Shown: positions 45,480 to 57,100 of the stretch, piece after piece | Position numbering within the stretch: position 1 is the stretch's first letter | How the letters are laid out: every line of letters starts with the position of its first letter | Assembly: GCA_947095535.1 (NCBI GenBank) | Contig: OX352772.1 | Span: forward strand, 147,874,568 to 147,938,567 | Direction: 5' to 3' | Source: Poecilobothrus nobilitatus | Lineage: Eukaryota > Arthropoda > Insecta > Diptera > Dolichopodidae | DNA length: 64,000 bases | The notes under the pieces: model-generated | What the model saw: only the letters and a program-made list of their open reading frames with translations | What the model was told of the DNA's origin: nothing | Databases searched by the model: none | Position numbers and translations under genes: made by a program

Positions 45480-47620
45480 TATATAAATTGGTTCTGCTGG
45501 AGAGTTGATTTCTGTGTTTGCTCTACGTAAAACTTCTTCGTTTGTAATGTGATCTGTTCACGATATTTTTAGCATTCTTCGGTAGATCCATATTTCGAAA
45601 GCTGCGAGTTTGTTGAGTTCCTTTAAATTTAAGGTCCATGTTTCTACACCCTATAGGAGTATAGATCAAACATAGCACTTAACGATTCGTAAGCGAAGGT
45701 CCAAGTTCATTTCACGACAACAAAAAAAAAATTTGTGTTTAAGAAATGCATTTCTTGCTGTTTTAATTCGACATCTAATTTCCTTTTCGCAGCTCCAACC
45801 CTCATGTAACCAGCTTCCAAGATATTTGTATGTGGAGACTTCTTCTTCAATTGAACGGTTATGTGTTTTAATTATTGCGGTAGTGTAAGGTGTTCTTTTT
45901 CTACTTACGATCATTAATTTAGTTTTAGAGATATTTATTTTTCAGTTAAACAATTCGATATGATAGTTGACTTTCTGGACTATATGTTGTAAATCCCTCA
46001 GGTTGTTTTTTTATAAGGACTGTATCATCTGCATATCAGATGTTATTTATATATGTGCCATTCACTTTTACACCAACATCTACATCGTTCACTGCTTCCT
46101 GAAAAATAGCTTCAGCATAGATGTTAAACAGTAAAGTGGACAGAATACAGCCTTGTCGAACTCTCAAGCGTTGAATATCAGCAGCTTTGTGTCAGCACAC
46201 TATTTATTTTTACATGGGCTGTTTGTTGCCAATATAAGCTATTTATATACATTATGATATTTTGATCTATGCCAATTCTGTTTAATACCTCCATAAGTTT
46301 TTGATGGTTGACCTTATCAAACGCCTTTTCACAATACACAAAACATAAGAAAATATCTTTATCAACATCCCGACAATTCTGCACTAGTATTTGAATTTTA
46401 AATAGGGCTTCTCTAGTCCCAGTTCCTTGTTTGAATTTAAATTGCATTCTGCCCATGTGCGACTCACAATTTATGTATATACTATTACGTATATTATGTA
46501 GCACTTTCAGGAAGATTTTGACTGCATGGCTCATTGAACTTATCAATCGGTGGTCATCACATTTTTTGGCATTAGTTTTTTTCGGAATGGCGACAAATGT
46601 GGACTTTAGCGAATGTTGTGGCAAATTTTTGGCTTTATAAATATTGTTGAAACTTTTTTCGAGCACAATTGAGGTTTTCGTTATTGATCAGTTTAATTAC
46701 TTCTGACGAAGTCTCGTCTGGTCCTACGGTTATATTATTTTTTTTTGACATAACCGCTTCTTTGATTTCATATTTCGTTATATGCGTTTCGGATGGTTCT
46801 GTAGGCGTTTCAATATTCTACACGGGACGAGTAGAATCACTAAACAATTTCGCAATATATTCTTCCCAGGTCTTAGTTTTTTCATTAATTTTAGTAATTC
46901 ATTAACCGTTTTCATTAAGAAGTGTTGAAGTAAGTGAGTTTTTGTACACCGCTGCTGTTTCTTTCAGCTTTTTGAAGTTATCATGCAGATGTTGCAGTTT
47001 TTCAATTTCATAGAATTCCTGTTTTAACCAATTTTCTTTTGCTATTCTTATTTTCGACATTATTTCACGATGAATACGTCTATATTCTGCAGTTTATTCG
47101 TTTATCTACTGTCATTCTTTTTTTTCTTTGCCTTATACTTTTTTGTAAAATAGGTTTAGACGTTTCAGTTAGTATAGCTTTTGTATACTCCCAGATGTTA
47201 TCGTTTTCTTCTATAATGAGACTTAACTGATCATTGATTGCGACAGTCAATTGATTTTTTACTTCATCGTTTTTTAGCTTTCCAATATCGAATTTGGGTT
47301 GCTGGTTGCTTATTCTAGCTCTGGATAATTTTATATTTACTTTTGCTAAAAGAAGATTGTGGACAGACGGTGCATCAGCTCCTGGATATGTACAAACTTT
47401 TCTTATAGATGAACTGAAGCGTTTGTTGACCAGAATGTAATAAATTTGATTGCGAACAATATCTGCACTGCTGTCCTATGGTGATTTCCAGGTGTACAAC
47501 CTTCTTGGTGGTAATACTAAATCGTAATACTAAAGCCTTTTTCTTGACGTTTCTGAAACCTAGAGCAAATGGTCCAACCAATGCCTCTATTTATATCAAG
47601 CCAGAATACTGAGAGAAAAA
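45480..47620 (-). pseudogene. RTE-like LINE N, minus strand
   Basis: Minus strand: endonuclease C-terminus (47581-47375); a Lys/Glu-rich linker (46690-47300); RT frame 46666-46178 with T-F-V-A-I-P-K-K, F-K-Q-G-T-G-T-R-E-A and F-V-Y-C-E-K-A-F-D-K-V-N-H; R-Q-G-C-I-L-S (near 46150); Y-A-D-D-T-V at 46019-46035 after one altered codon; and a C-terminal frame 45914-45666 with Y-K-Y-L-G-S-W. Frame changes occur between blocks. RTE/BovB-like by motif order; exact clade uncertain. Confidence 0.76.
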
Positions 47621-48170
47621 CTTAAAAAAGGGAGCTTATTTTGTGTATAAATCGTACAAATCGTACTATAAAATAACATACAATAATTCCTATCATATAC
47701 CAAAATTTTATTAAATAATAATATTTTCATTTATAATTTGCAAGAAAACTAAAAATAATCAGATAAAAAATTGTGTATCCTCACCTTTTCACATTAAACA
47801 TGAGACTAAATAAGGAATTAAGAAAATGACAAATGTATGAAACTATATTAAAAAAATATGTTTTTTTTTATGTATAGGATAACATACATTGTGTACTAGC
47901 ACATTGTAAAGCTCTTTAAATTTTTTGAAAGTTTTTAAATTATTGGAAATAAATTATATTAGCTTTATGTTTGTTTTAGTTTTTTAATATTAATAATAGT
48001 TAATAATATTAATAATATAAAAAAAATCGTACGTTAACTAATATCTACTCTTTTTTTACTTTTTTTACGACTTTTATTTCCTTGATAATTACATGATTTG
48101 ATAGTAAATTTTTTTTTTAACAAAGTGATTGGTCAATCTTAAGATCTAAGCAATCTTAAAATTACGTTCA
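47620..48170. other. AT-rich DNA, no gene seen
   Basis: Poly(T/A) runs and short direct repeats (TAATAATATTAA near 47990-48020). Nothing else supported. Confidence 0.5.
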
Positions 48171-48172
48171 CT

Positions 48173-49990
48173 ATGTATTATTTCTGGAATGCACAAAGTA
48201 TTTGCAGAAAATGCAAACAAATTGAATTTTTAGTTATATTAAAAAATGAAAGCATACTTATTGCAGCTATTACAGAGACCTGGCTAAATAATGATAATAT
48301 TTTTAGTAGTAATGACTACAGTATTTACAGAAACGACAGAATTTCAGGAAAAGGTGGTGGAGTTGCTTTACTGGTGAATAAAATTATTACTCATTCTACT
48401 TTTCCCTTGTTAAGCACTAAAGTGTTCGAAACAATTAGTGTAAACACAAACAATGATGAGTAAAAAATTTATGTAGTGTATTTTAGAGGTGGAAACTTAA
48501 CAAAAACCAATGCTGGGTATTTTAAACATGATTTAGAAATTTTTAATAAAATTAATGATAACTATCTAATTCTTGGCGAATTCTTAACTCTAGTCATTCA
48601 AACTGGAATTGTTTAAAAAATAATTCCTGGGGTAAATTTCTCAATAATAAACTTATAAATAGTAAAATACTCAATCTTATTCCCACCGACTTCCACATAG
48701 TACCCACATAGCAACAAACAAAACCCATCAACAATAGATATAGTTTTAGTAATATTTCTTTTAATCCGATCACATTGAACGAAATAAAATTGCATATTCG
48801 TTTAACTATGAACAATAAATCTCCAGGAGCTGATGAAATAAAAAAATATTTTACTTAAACATTTTGATAGAAAAGCTCTCATATATATTTTAAAAATTTT
48901 CAATGCCTGTCTAAAAATTGGATATTTTCCAGAAGCTTGGAAGACAGCTTCCTCTATTCCTCTACCCAAACCTAATAAAAACAGGGCTGACCCATCTAGC
49001 TATAGATCAATTAGTTTTCTTAGTGCTTTAAGTAAAATTTTTGAGAAATGTATAAAAACCAGAATAATTAATTTTACTGATTCTAAAAATTGAATACCTG
49101 TAGAACAATTTGGAATTCGTGCCTCACACTCCACTTCGCGCACCACGTATTACGAATTGATAGTATGGTCAGAAAAAACTTGAACTCCAAAAAATCGACT
49201 GGAATGATCAAAAAGCTTTTGATTCCATGTGGCAAGAAGGTCTGGTGTATAAAATGAAAAAGTTTAACTTTCCAATTTTTTTAATAAAAATTATTAAGTT
49301 TTTATAAAGTAGAAAATTTTTTGTTCGCATTGGGTCTATTAAAAGCGATAATTTTGATATTGTTGCTGGCACTCCCCAAGGGTCTGTACTTTCACCAATT
49401 CTTTATAATATTTTTATTTCTGATTTTCCTATGCCTAAGAATTGCAACATCAGCTTATATGATGACGATACAGCCATTTTGTCGTCATCTAAATATGTCA
49501 GGACATTGCCTGGAAAAATTGCATTAAATATCTTGGCGTTTTTATGGATAAAAAATTAGTATATAAAGATCATATTGATAAAACAATCATCAAATGCAAC
49601 AATATTATTAAACTACTATATCCATTAATTCACAGAAAATCCAAATTAAATATCGCTAATAAAATTATTATATTTAAACAAATTTTTCAAAGCGTAATGC
49701 TTTACGGCTGCGTAGTATGGGGTAAATGCGTAATTAGTCACATAAAGCGACTCCAAATCAAACAAAATCAAATTTTTAAAATGCTAAACAATTTACCGTT
49801 TTATTTTTCAACCAAGACACTTCATGATCTGTCACAAGTTAAATATTTATATGATGTAATTAAAATTTACACCATTAATTTCAGTATTCAATGTAAAAAT
49901 TCAAATAACGTTCTTATAAAAGAACTAGTTAGTAATATCAGCTCATAGTATGTATGCTTTCAGTTAATTTATTTCAGTCTAAGCATAGTT
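48173..49990 (+). pseudogene. Jockey-like LINE O, internally deleted
   Basis: The endonuclease start (48173-48463) has N-A-Q-S-I, I-T-E-T-W-L and G-G-G-V-A-L-L-V. Then L-G-E-F (48572) and a jump from the endonuclease middle to the RT entry (48780: N-E-I-K-L-H-I), which removes the S-D-H region. RT: P-L-P-K-P-N-K-N-R-A-D-P-S-S-Y-R (48960), S-K-S-F near 49210, G-S/T-P-Q-G-S-V-L-S-P-I-L (49370), catalytic box Y-D-D-D (49458-49469) instead of Y-A-D-D, and an intact C-terminal frame 49544-49948. A-run near 50020 may be the tail. Confidence 0.78.
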
Positions 49991-52670
49991 GTAAGTTATT
50001 TTAAGTATTTTAGGTATTAAAAAAAAAAAACACATTATGTTTATAATGTTTATAAAAAAATTAAATTAGAAGGTTTTGATTTGCCATTTTCCTTTTGCTA
50101 GATATAATTGAAATAATTATAAGATTAAATGATTAGTTTCACAGCTCAAAGTAAAAAAGGTTCTATAGTTTGTAAAAGATTTCCTGTATCACTATTTAGT
50201 AATTTTAATTGTAAAATGATATTATGAATTCGAGGCAAATAAGAAATAAAATAAAAAAATATGTATTATATACATACTTCAAGTCATAAACAAAAATAAA
50301 AAAATTCACATATTTCAAAATCACAGATTATTTACAGAAAGAAAAATAATATAAATTAAGCAAAATAAAATAAAACATAATTCAATTTTCTCTTTTAATT
50401 AGATAATTTTTGTAATTTAATAATTAATAATTTGAAAAACACTAAAGCATTTAAAAAAATTAAATTTTTTTTATTTTGTAAATGTGGCTATCTTTCTAGA
50501 ATTTGAAGTATTTCTCAATTTATTATTTAAATTTTTACAAAAATTTATCAACAAAATATTAAAATAAAATAATAATAAAAAACTTTTTTAAAAATAGCTT
50601 TTTTGAAAATTACAGAAAAATTCGGAATTAAAAATTTATTTTCTACTTTTTAGTTCAAAAAAAGCAGTTTTTTAAAAGCTTTTTTTATTATTATTTTATT
50701 TTATCCTTTTTAGTCATGAAGAATAACTACCTATTAAATTGTATTTTTACCGATCGCATACAATTATGTATAAGATAGGTATTGTTTTCATAAAATCAAA
50801 AATTTCAAAAATTTGTACCCGAGATTTTGGCAAATATGCACTACTCCGGTGTGGAGAAGGCTGTAAAATTGTTTTTAGCATGATGTCTGTCTGTGTGTGT
50901 ATATGTGTGCGGGCATTTCTGTGGGCACGTATACAGCATAAACGACTAAGCGAAATTTTTTGCAATTTCATATTTAAGTTTTGACGTAAATATCTCGGAT
51001 TAATAAGCTTTTGGAGCAAATCGGACAACCGCAAGTGGTAGTTTACTAGTGTACTTTTTAAGCTTTTTACGAATATTTCGTAACAGAAAAATTTTATGAG
51101 AAAAATTATTAAGAAGAAGTTGTTACACAAGTAAAGAGCGACAACTTTGCCATAGAACATTTTTGATCCGACTAACTTTAACTTTTATTTAATTTTTTTT
51201 CCAAATTTCATACATAACACTCCATATAAATTTATATGAACAATTTTTTTTGTTTTTTGTTTTATATCTCTAAAAATTTATATACATATGTACCTATGCA
51301 TACATAACACTCCATATAAATTTATATGAACAATTTTTTTTTGTTTTTTGTTTTATATCGCTAAAAATTTATATACATATGTATCTATGCATATTATTCT
51401 TTTGTTGATGACATAAAATTAAAACGGTAAAATTTTTATTAGCAGACTCAATATTATTGTTATGTTTTTTTTGTATTTGTTTTTTATTATTTTTTACTTC
51501 TAATATTTTTGAATGAAAAAAAAATCATGTACATTACATAATAATGTAAATGGATGTACATATGTATGAATGAATGCTCATATATTTTTACGATTTCATT
51601 GCTTATTATTGTTATTGAATAAAAAAAATGTTGTTAAATTATTAGAAGTTATTTCGCTTTGATATAAATTATTATGTAAATAATCTATAAATTTTGGCAT
51701 TGGACTTTTCGTGTAGTGACGGTCGGTCTTGTGGTGGAGACAGCTGATTTTTTTTTTTTTTTTTAGTTTTTAAATAATACGTGTAGGAATGTGTATATTA
51801 TGTATAAGTTACATACTATAGTAACATATCTTCTAACAATAAACATCATAAATTAACAAAGTATAAACTTATTTTAAAAATTTTTTTTATTAATCTAATA
51901 AGATATAACCATATATGTCAATCGGACAAATGATTTTCAAGTTATAGCTCTTTTAATCAAATTTCTTCGATTCCATAATTTAGTATGTAGATACATTGAT
52001 AAGATACTGTATTTCCGTACCTATAACAATATACGTTTTTTTTTCTAAACTGATTTCTGTAAATTAATTATGTAATGTACGATAGCATTATTAACAATTT
52101 ATCATTTGAAAAAATAAATATAACTTTTGTTATTCTTTTTGTTTTTTTGTTATCATCTTCTCATTTCTGCTTTAATTTTCATCATTATTTGTTAATAGGA
52201 TGTGCATGTAGGTACATAGTACATACTTGTACATGTTTACATATTTGTTAGTTATAAACATTCAGTTCAGGCAAATAACATATTTTTTGTCTTGGTTGCA
52301 AATTTGAAAATTAAAATGCAACGTAGAAAATTCAAATATTTATGTATCTTTAAAAGAAAAAATTAATTTAATTATGGTTTGTGCAATTTTCTTTAAGTCC
52401 CTATTACTCGAATTCTCTTTAACCCGAATCAATTAATTCTTTAACTAGAAAAATATTGACCATGAATATTGAAAAAAGAAAAAAGGAACAAAAACAAAAT
52501 TTCGGTATTTTGTTTGCTACATTACAGAATTCATTACAGACATTTTAAAGTAAAAGAATAAAATTATTTATACGGAATGAGAATTTGCTTAAAAAAAAGA
52601 ATATAAACGAAATATTATTGCTAAATGCTAATTGCAATCGTATTATAACATCATACAATTATACAATCGT
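49990..52670. other. AT-rich intergenic DNA
   Basis: No gene supported. Holds a T/G microsatellite near 50885-50920, a non-coding block near 50815-51130 with a moderately higher GC content (ACTCCGGTGTGGAGAAGGC), and the 90-bp duplication listed separately. Confidence 0.5.
51209..51390 (+). repeat. 90-bp tandem duplication
   Basis: CATACATAACACTCCATATA occurs at 51209 and 51299; the two 90-base units differ by only a few bases (TATCTCTA/TATCGCTA, TACCTATG/TATCTATG, one T). Near-identity suggests a young duplication. Confidence 0.85.
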
Positions 52671-52675
52671 ATTTT

Positions 52676-54055
52676 ATTTTGTATCTTCTGCATTGAGTTT
52701 AGATCTTTGATGTACGTGTTTCCCCATATCTATATTGCGTACGTTATCGTGCTATGGAACATACTATAATATAGGGATCTTTTCATATTTTGTGGTATCC
52801 TGTTGTTAATTAATTTGAAAATACCTGCCATTTTTCTTGCTTTTTTTAACTGTTCATTTATTTGCAAATTCCAACTCAAATTATTATCTATTATAACACC
52901 TAGGTATTTGTATGCAGCAACTTCCTCCAGTTTGTAATTGTTGTAATCAATACTAATATTTTTGTTTAGTTTGTTCTTAAATATTACATATTTCGTTTTC
53001 TTTTTATTCACAGTTAATTTATGCCTGCTCATCCAAGCATTAGTATTTAATAAATCTTCATTTATAGCATTTTCCAAGCATACAGATGACTTATCACTAT
53101 AAACCATTGCCAGATCATCTGCATACATAAAAGGTTTACCATTTAATTTCATACTAAAGAAGTCACTTATATAACAAGAGAACAGTGTCGGACCTAAAGA
53201 ACTACCCTGTATTACCCCATAAGATATCTTGTTCAGATCACTTTTTATTTTTCCACACTCAGTGAACTGCATCCTATTTGAAAGATAATTTTTGAACCAC
53301 ATGTATTCCTTACCTTTGACCCCGTATTCATATAGTATTCTCAACAGTATAGTTCTGTCAACAGAATCAAAAGCTTTTTGCAAGTCAAAGAAAACAGTAA
53401 CAACTTGCTTTTTATCACCAATACCTAATTGTATTTCAGTAACTATGTCAAATAATGCGCCTTCTGTGCTAGAGTTCCTTTTAAACCCATATTGTTTAGT
53501 ACTAGTTAATTTTTCATTTTCTAGATAGCTAACAAGTTGCTCATTAACATAAGTTTCGATGATTTTGCTGAATATTGATGAAATAGATATTGGTCTAAAA
53601 TTGTTGATATCATTGGTATCACCTGAGTTCTTATAAATAGGAATAACTCTGCTTATTTTCATGATGTCAGGCAGTTCGGCATGATGAAGTGATAGGTTTA
53701 TTAAACATTTAATTGGATCAGCTAGTTCCTCCTTACAGAACTTGATTATATTAGGTGGAATTTCATCTGCACTTGATGAAGTAACGTTTGTAAGTTTATT
53801 TATTAATTTTAAAGTACTGCTTATACCTATTGATTTAAATTTAAACTGACTGTCAGTTCTAGCTTTTGGAAAATAAACGATACTAAATTTTTTCGCCATT
53901 TGCTCACCAATATTACAGTAAAATAAATTGAAATTATTAATTTTTTCCAGTTTTTCTTCATTATTAAGTGCAAAATCTGAATAGAATTCATTATTATACG
54001 TTTTTGGTCCATTAATTATTTCTTTTATATATTTGTTTGCTTTTGCAATTTGCAA
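52676..54055 (-). pseudogene. LINE P reverse transcriptase, nearly intact
   Basis: A 441-residue minus-strand frame ends at 52730 in a TAG, and the same frame continues after it (I-W-G-N-T-Y-I-K-D-L) to ~52676. Motifs: S-S-S-A-D-E-I-P-P (53770), V-I-P-I-Y-K-N-S-G and N-F-R-P-I-S-I-S-S (53600-53650), Y-G-F-K-R-N-S-S-T-E (53490), F-F-D-L-Q-K-A-F-D (53370), G-V-I-Q-G-S-S-L-G-P-T-L (53200), catalytic Y-A-D-D at 53114-53125, and Y-K-Y-L-G-V-I (52900). All RT motifs are present. RT would copy LINE RNA at the nicked target; here the single stop and missing 3' end argue against activity. Confidence 0.85.
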
Positions 54056-54099
54056 TTGTTCGCAATTTGTTTTGCTTTTTTGCTTAATTTAATTTCATT

Positions 54100-54933
54100 G
54101 ATAACAGCGCCATTTAATTCATTTTTGATAAGATTGTAATTTATGTTTTTAATCAGCTGATTTTCCATATTTTTTTATATACATTTATTACATTATTTAA
54201 TTCAATTATCATACCCATATGATCTGATATGTCATTATGAAACAGTGAAATATATAGATTTAAATTAGGATTATTAACAAGAACATGACCTAAACAAGTA
54301 TTCGAATCTGGTCTTGTAATTTCCTTATTACAAAAATAAAATGAATTAGTTTCAACAATGGTTTTGTAAGTTTTAATATTATTATTGGTTTTGTTTTTAA
54401 TATTGAAATTAAAATCACGAATTATTAATGAATTTTTATTTTTTAGACTTTCCAGAAGTGACTCGAATTTATCAAAAAACTTATTGATATTATTTATTGT
54501 ATTTTCTGGAGGCCTGTAACCCGCTGATATTGTACAAATTGTGTTATTTACATTTACTTTTACACTAACAATACGGTTGTACTCATAGAGTAAATATCAT
54601 GTATTGAATATTTCAAAGAATTGTGTATGAAATCCCAACACCTCCTCCAGTTCTATTTTGGCGACACGAGAACACTTTTGAATATTCTTTGATATTAATT
54701 ATATCGAAGTCTATATCTACAATCCAGGTTTTGGTAATAGCAATTAAATGAACAGTATAATTAGTAGAATCTAGCAAATAAGTGATATGATTTAATTTAT
54801 GTTTCAAACTTCTAGCATTTAAATAAAGAATTTTTATTGAATTTATATCTTTTATAGTTATTTCATTTATATTATACAAATTAGTTTTAACATGGGTGTT
54901 AATAGGCATATCAAATGAAACTTCAGTTGACAT
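54100..54933 (-). pseudogene. LINE P apurinic-type endonuclease, decayed
   Basis: Starts at ATG 54933, overlapping the ORF1 stop. The 106-residue frame shows L-Y-L-N-A-R-S-L-K-H-K, I-A-I-T-K-T-W (the usual Glu of T-E-T-W is Lys) and G-G-G-V-G-I. Then frameshifts near 54610 and further stops; the remainder (54600-54100) keeps recognisable pieces in other frames up to the RT frame. Confidence 0.75.
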
Positions 54934-55840
54934 TCAAATTACTATCTTGTAGAACTTTTATGATTTTTGAAGTTGATGTTTTTCTTATAAATATTTTGCC
55001 ATTTTTAACCCATGCAAACTCTATTACTTTATCTCTTTTTAAGTCCCTAGCTTTTTTAAATAATATACTAAAATATTTTGTAAGCTTTTCATTGATAAAA
55101 ATAGAATTATTTTTCTGTGAACTTCATTTAGTAAATATATCCATTTTCAATCGCCTGTTTTTTACAGCATTCATTAATTTTTTTTTCATTTCTTTCTCAA
55201 CAAATTTAACTATTATATTTTCTGGCTCACCTGATTTATAGAATTTTTTTCCAACTTTATAGATATGACGAACATCTTTGGATTCCAAGGCTATTCCAAC
55301 ATTTCCTGAAATTTGTTTGATAAGTGAAGCAAGATCTTCTTCAGGAATATCAATTGCTAAACCACATATCTCGATCTGCTTATCTAGCTGAGATTGTTTT
55401 ATTTTTTCCACTTCGATTCTGTTGTATATAACATCCTCCTTAAGCTGGATATTCTCATTGCGTAATCTTATGTTTTCTTCAATCAATGTATCCATATACT
55501 CTTTTATGTCTCTAAATTCATTTTGTAGTGATTTAATATCGGAACCTTGAGATGCTTGGTTATTTATGATGACTTCAAGTTTGCTGTGAGTTGTTAGATA
55601 GTCAGTTGCAGCTTCTGGTATTTTATTTTTGCCCTCATTAGATGGTGTACTCATTATAGTGGAAGTTAATTTTCTTTTTTGGCGTTTCAATTTGCATTGC
55701 TGACAAAACCAAATTTTTCCCACATTCTGTGAATATTCACGGATGACTTCAATATCCAATTATAATCAGTGGCTACAGAACCACTTTTTACAGTCTCCAT
55801 CACATTGGAGTCCATTATTTGTTCTTAAATAATTCTAACT
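54923..55840 (-). pseudogene. LINE P ORF1: PHD-like finger, coiled coil, FP25-like C-terminus
   Basis: Minus strand. Upstream of the Leu/Met-rich frame 55759-55124, Cys pairs C-D-G-D-C and W-F-C (55770-55815) and then W-F-C-Q-Q-C-K (55690-55710) form a PHD-type zinc finger, broken by stops near 55765. Residues ~65-125 of the 211-residue frame form a heptad-rich coiled coil. The part after it (Q-I-E-I-C-G-L, V-R-H-I-Y-K-V-G, I-I-V-K-F) resembles the RNA-binding ORF1/baculovirus FP25-like fold. One TGA at 55126-55124 separates it from an in-frame C-terminal 66 residues ending at 54923. Likely binds LINE RNA. Confidence 0.72.
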
Positions 55841-55849
55841 TGTTGTACA

Positions 55850-57100
55850 AAATATGTTAGGATCTCGATCATATTTATCTGTTTCCTATTCTTTTTTAGT
55901 ACGTATTTTTTTATTGTTTTCCACATATTCTTTGCATCATTCTTCTTCTCGTTAATTTTATTCTTTTATGTATTTTATTCTCTTATATACTTATCCCTGT
56001 AATTTCTACACGAGTTTTTATATTTACTTCTAGCGCCTTTATAATCATTCCATTTATTAATATTGTATGTTGACAAGGAATAAATATTATACAATTTAAT
56101 TTTGTTTGTTTTTAGTCTATGTAATTCATCATTAAACCATTCTACTCTATTATTTTCAATTTTCACCGTTTTTCTCAATTTTTATCCTTATTCAATAATT
56201 TCGCTAAATTTTTTACTACTATCATCTAAATCATTTAAGTTAACTAAATTTTCAAAATTATTTTCAACCAATTCTTCTATGAATAATTCTTTATTAAATT
56301 TAATGAATGAGACCAAACTCTGCTTTTCGAATTACGTTTTTTCTTCCACATATTTTGATATCTATAGCCTCAATATCAGATATTTTACAATTCTTGTTCA
56401 TATTAACAATGGCATCAGTGAAATACTCGACTAATACATAATGTATAATTGTTTTAGTATCTTTTGTATTCTCGTTTAGATACTCTTTTACAAATTGTTT
56501 CAAACCAAAATCTTCTATAACCGTATCAATTTTAACTTTTTCATTACTTACAAGTGTGTAGTATATGTTGAAATACCCACACTTTATACAATTTTCTTCA
56601 ATCTTAAAATCTCAATCTTATTTGTAATTTTTTCAAGAAAATCTCTTTAAATACTTACAAATTCATTTACTGCCATCTTTGGGGATCTGTACAAAGCAAT
56701 AATATTCCACTTGGTATTTTATTTTAAACATTACAATCCACATTTTATTATATATTGAAATGCACTTAATCTGGTTACATTCAATATTTTCATTGATATA
56801 AACTGTGACTCATCCTTTATGTCTTGAATTGGAATAGACTTGATATATGTTGTACTCGTCCAAACTGATTTCACTGTTTTCTATTTCTTCGGTAATGTGG
56901 GTTTCAGTCAATATTATAAAATCATATTTATTTTTGTAATTATTTCTTTTAATTTAGCAAAATTTCCTGAAAGACATTGTACATGTATATTATATCATAT
57001 TTCTTATATATATCAATTAACTATTCATCACTTTAATTCTTATTTTTTTTTTTCATTAATAAAAAAATCTTTTGAAAGAAATATTTTCTAGTTAATGTTG
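55850..57100 (-). pseudogene. LINE Q endonuclease and linker, decayed
   Basis: Minus strand: endonuclease pieces (57030-56520) such as I-I-A-L-Y-R-S-P-K (near 56690); a frame 56503-56300; and a basic linker frame 56178-55975 with R-V-E-W-F-N-D-E-L-H-R-L-K, as found between endonuclease and RT in Jockey/I LINEs. The text stops at the PHD finger of LINE P; Q has no RT. Confidence 0.65.

Larger units (their letters stand above)
52670..55840 (-). mobile_element. Jockey/CR1-like LINE P with ORF1 and ORF2
   Basis: Minus-strand order: PHD-like finger and coiled-coil ORF1 (55840-54923), overlapping ORF2 with endonuclease (54933-~54100) and RT (54055-52670). It is the least damaged LINE in the window. 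The 3' end is truncated; no poly(A) seen. It directly follows another LINE (55850-58764) in the same orientation. Confidence 0.8.

Noticed and set aside
46669..47230. Two hydrophobic plus-strand frames
   Set aside because: Antisense to the LINE N linker.
54915..55241. 108-codon plus-strand frame
   Set aside because: Antisense to LINE P ORF1.
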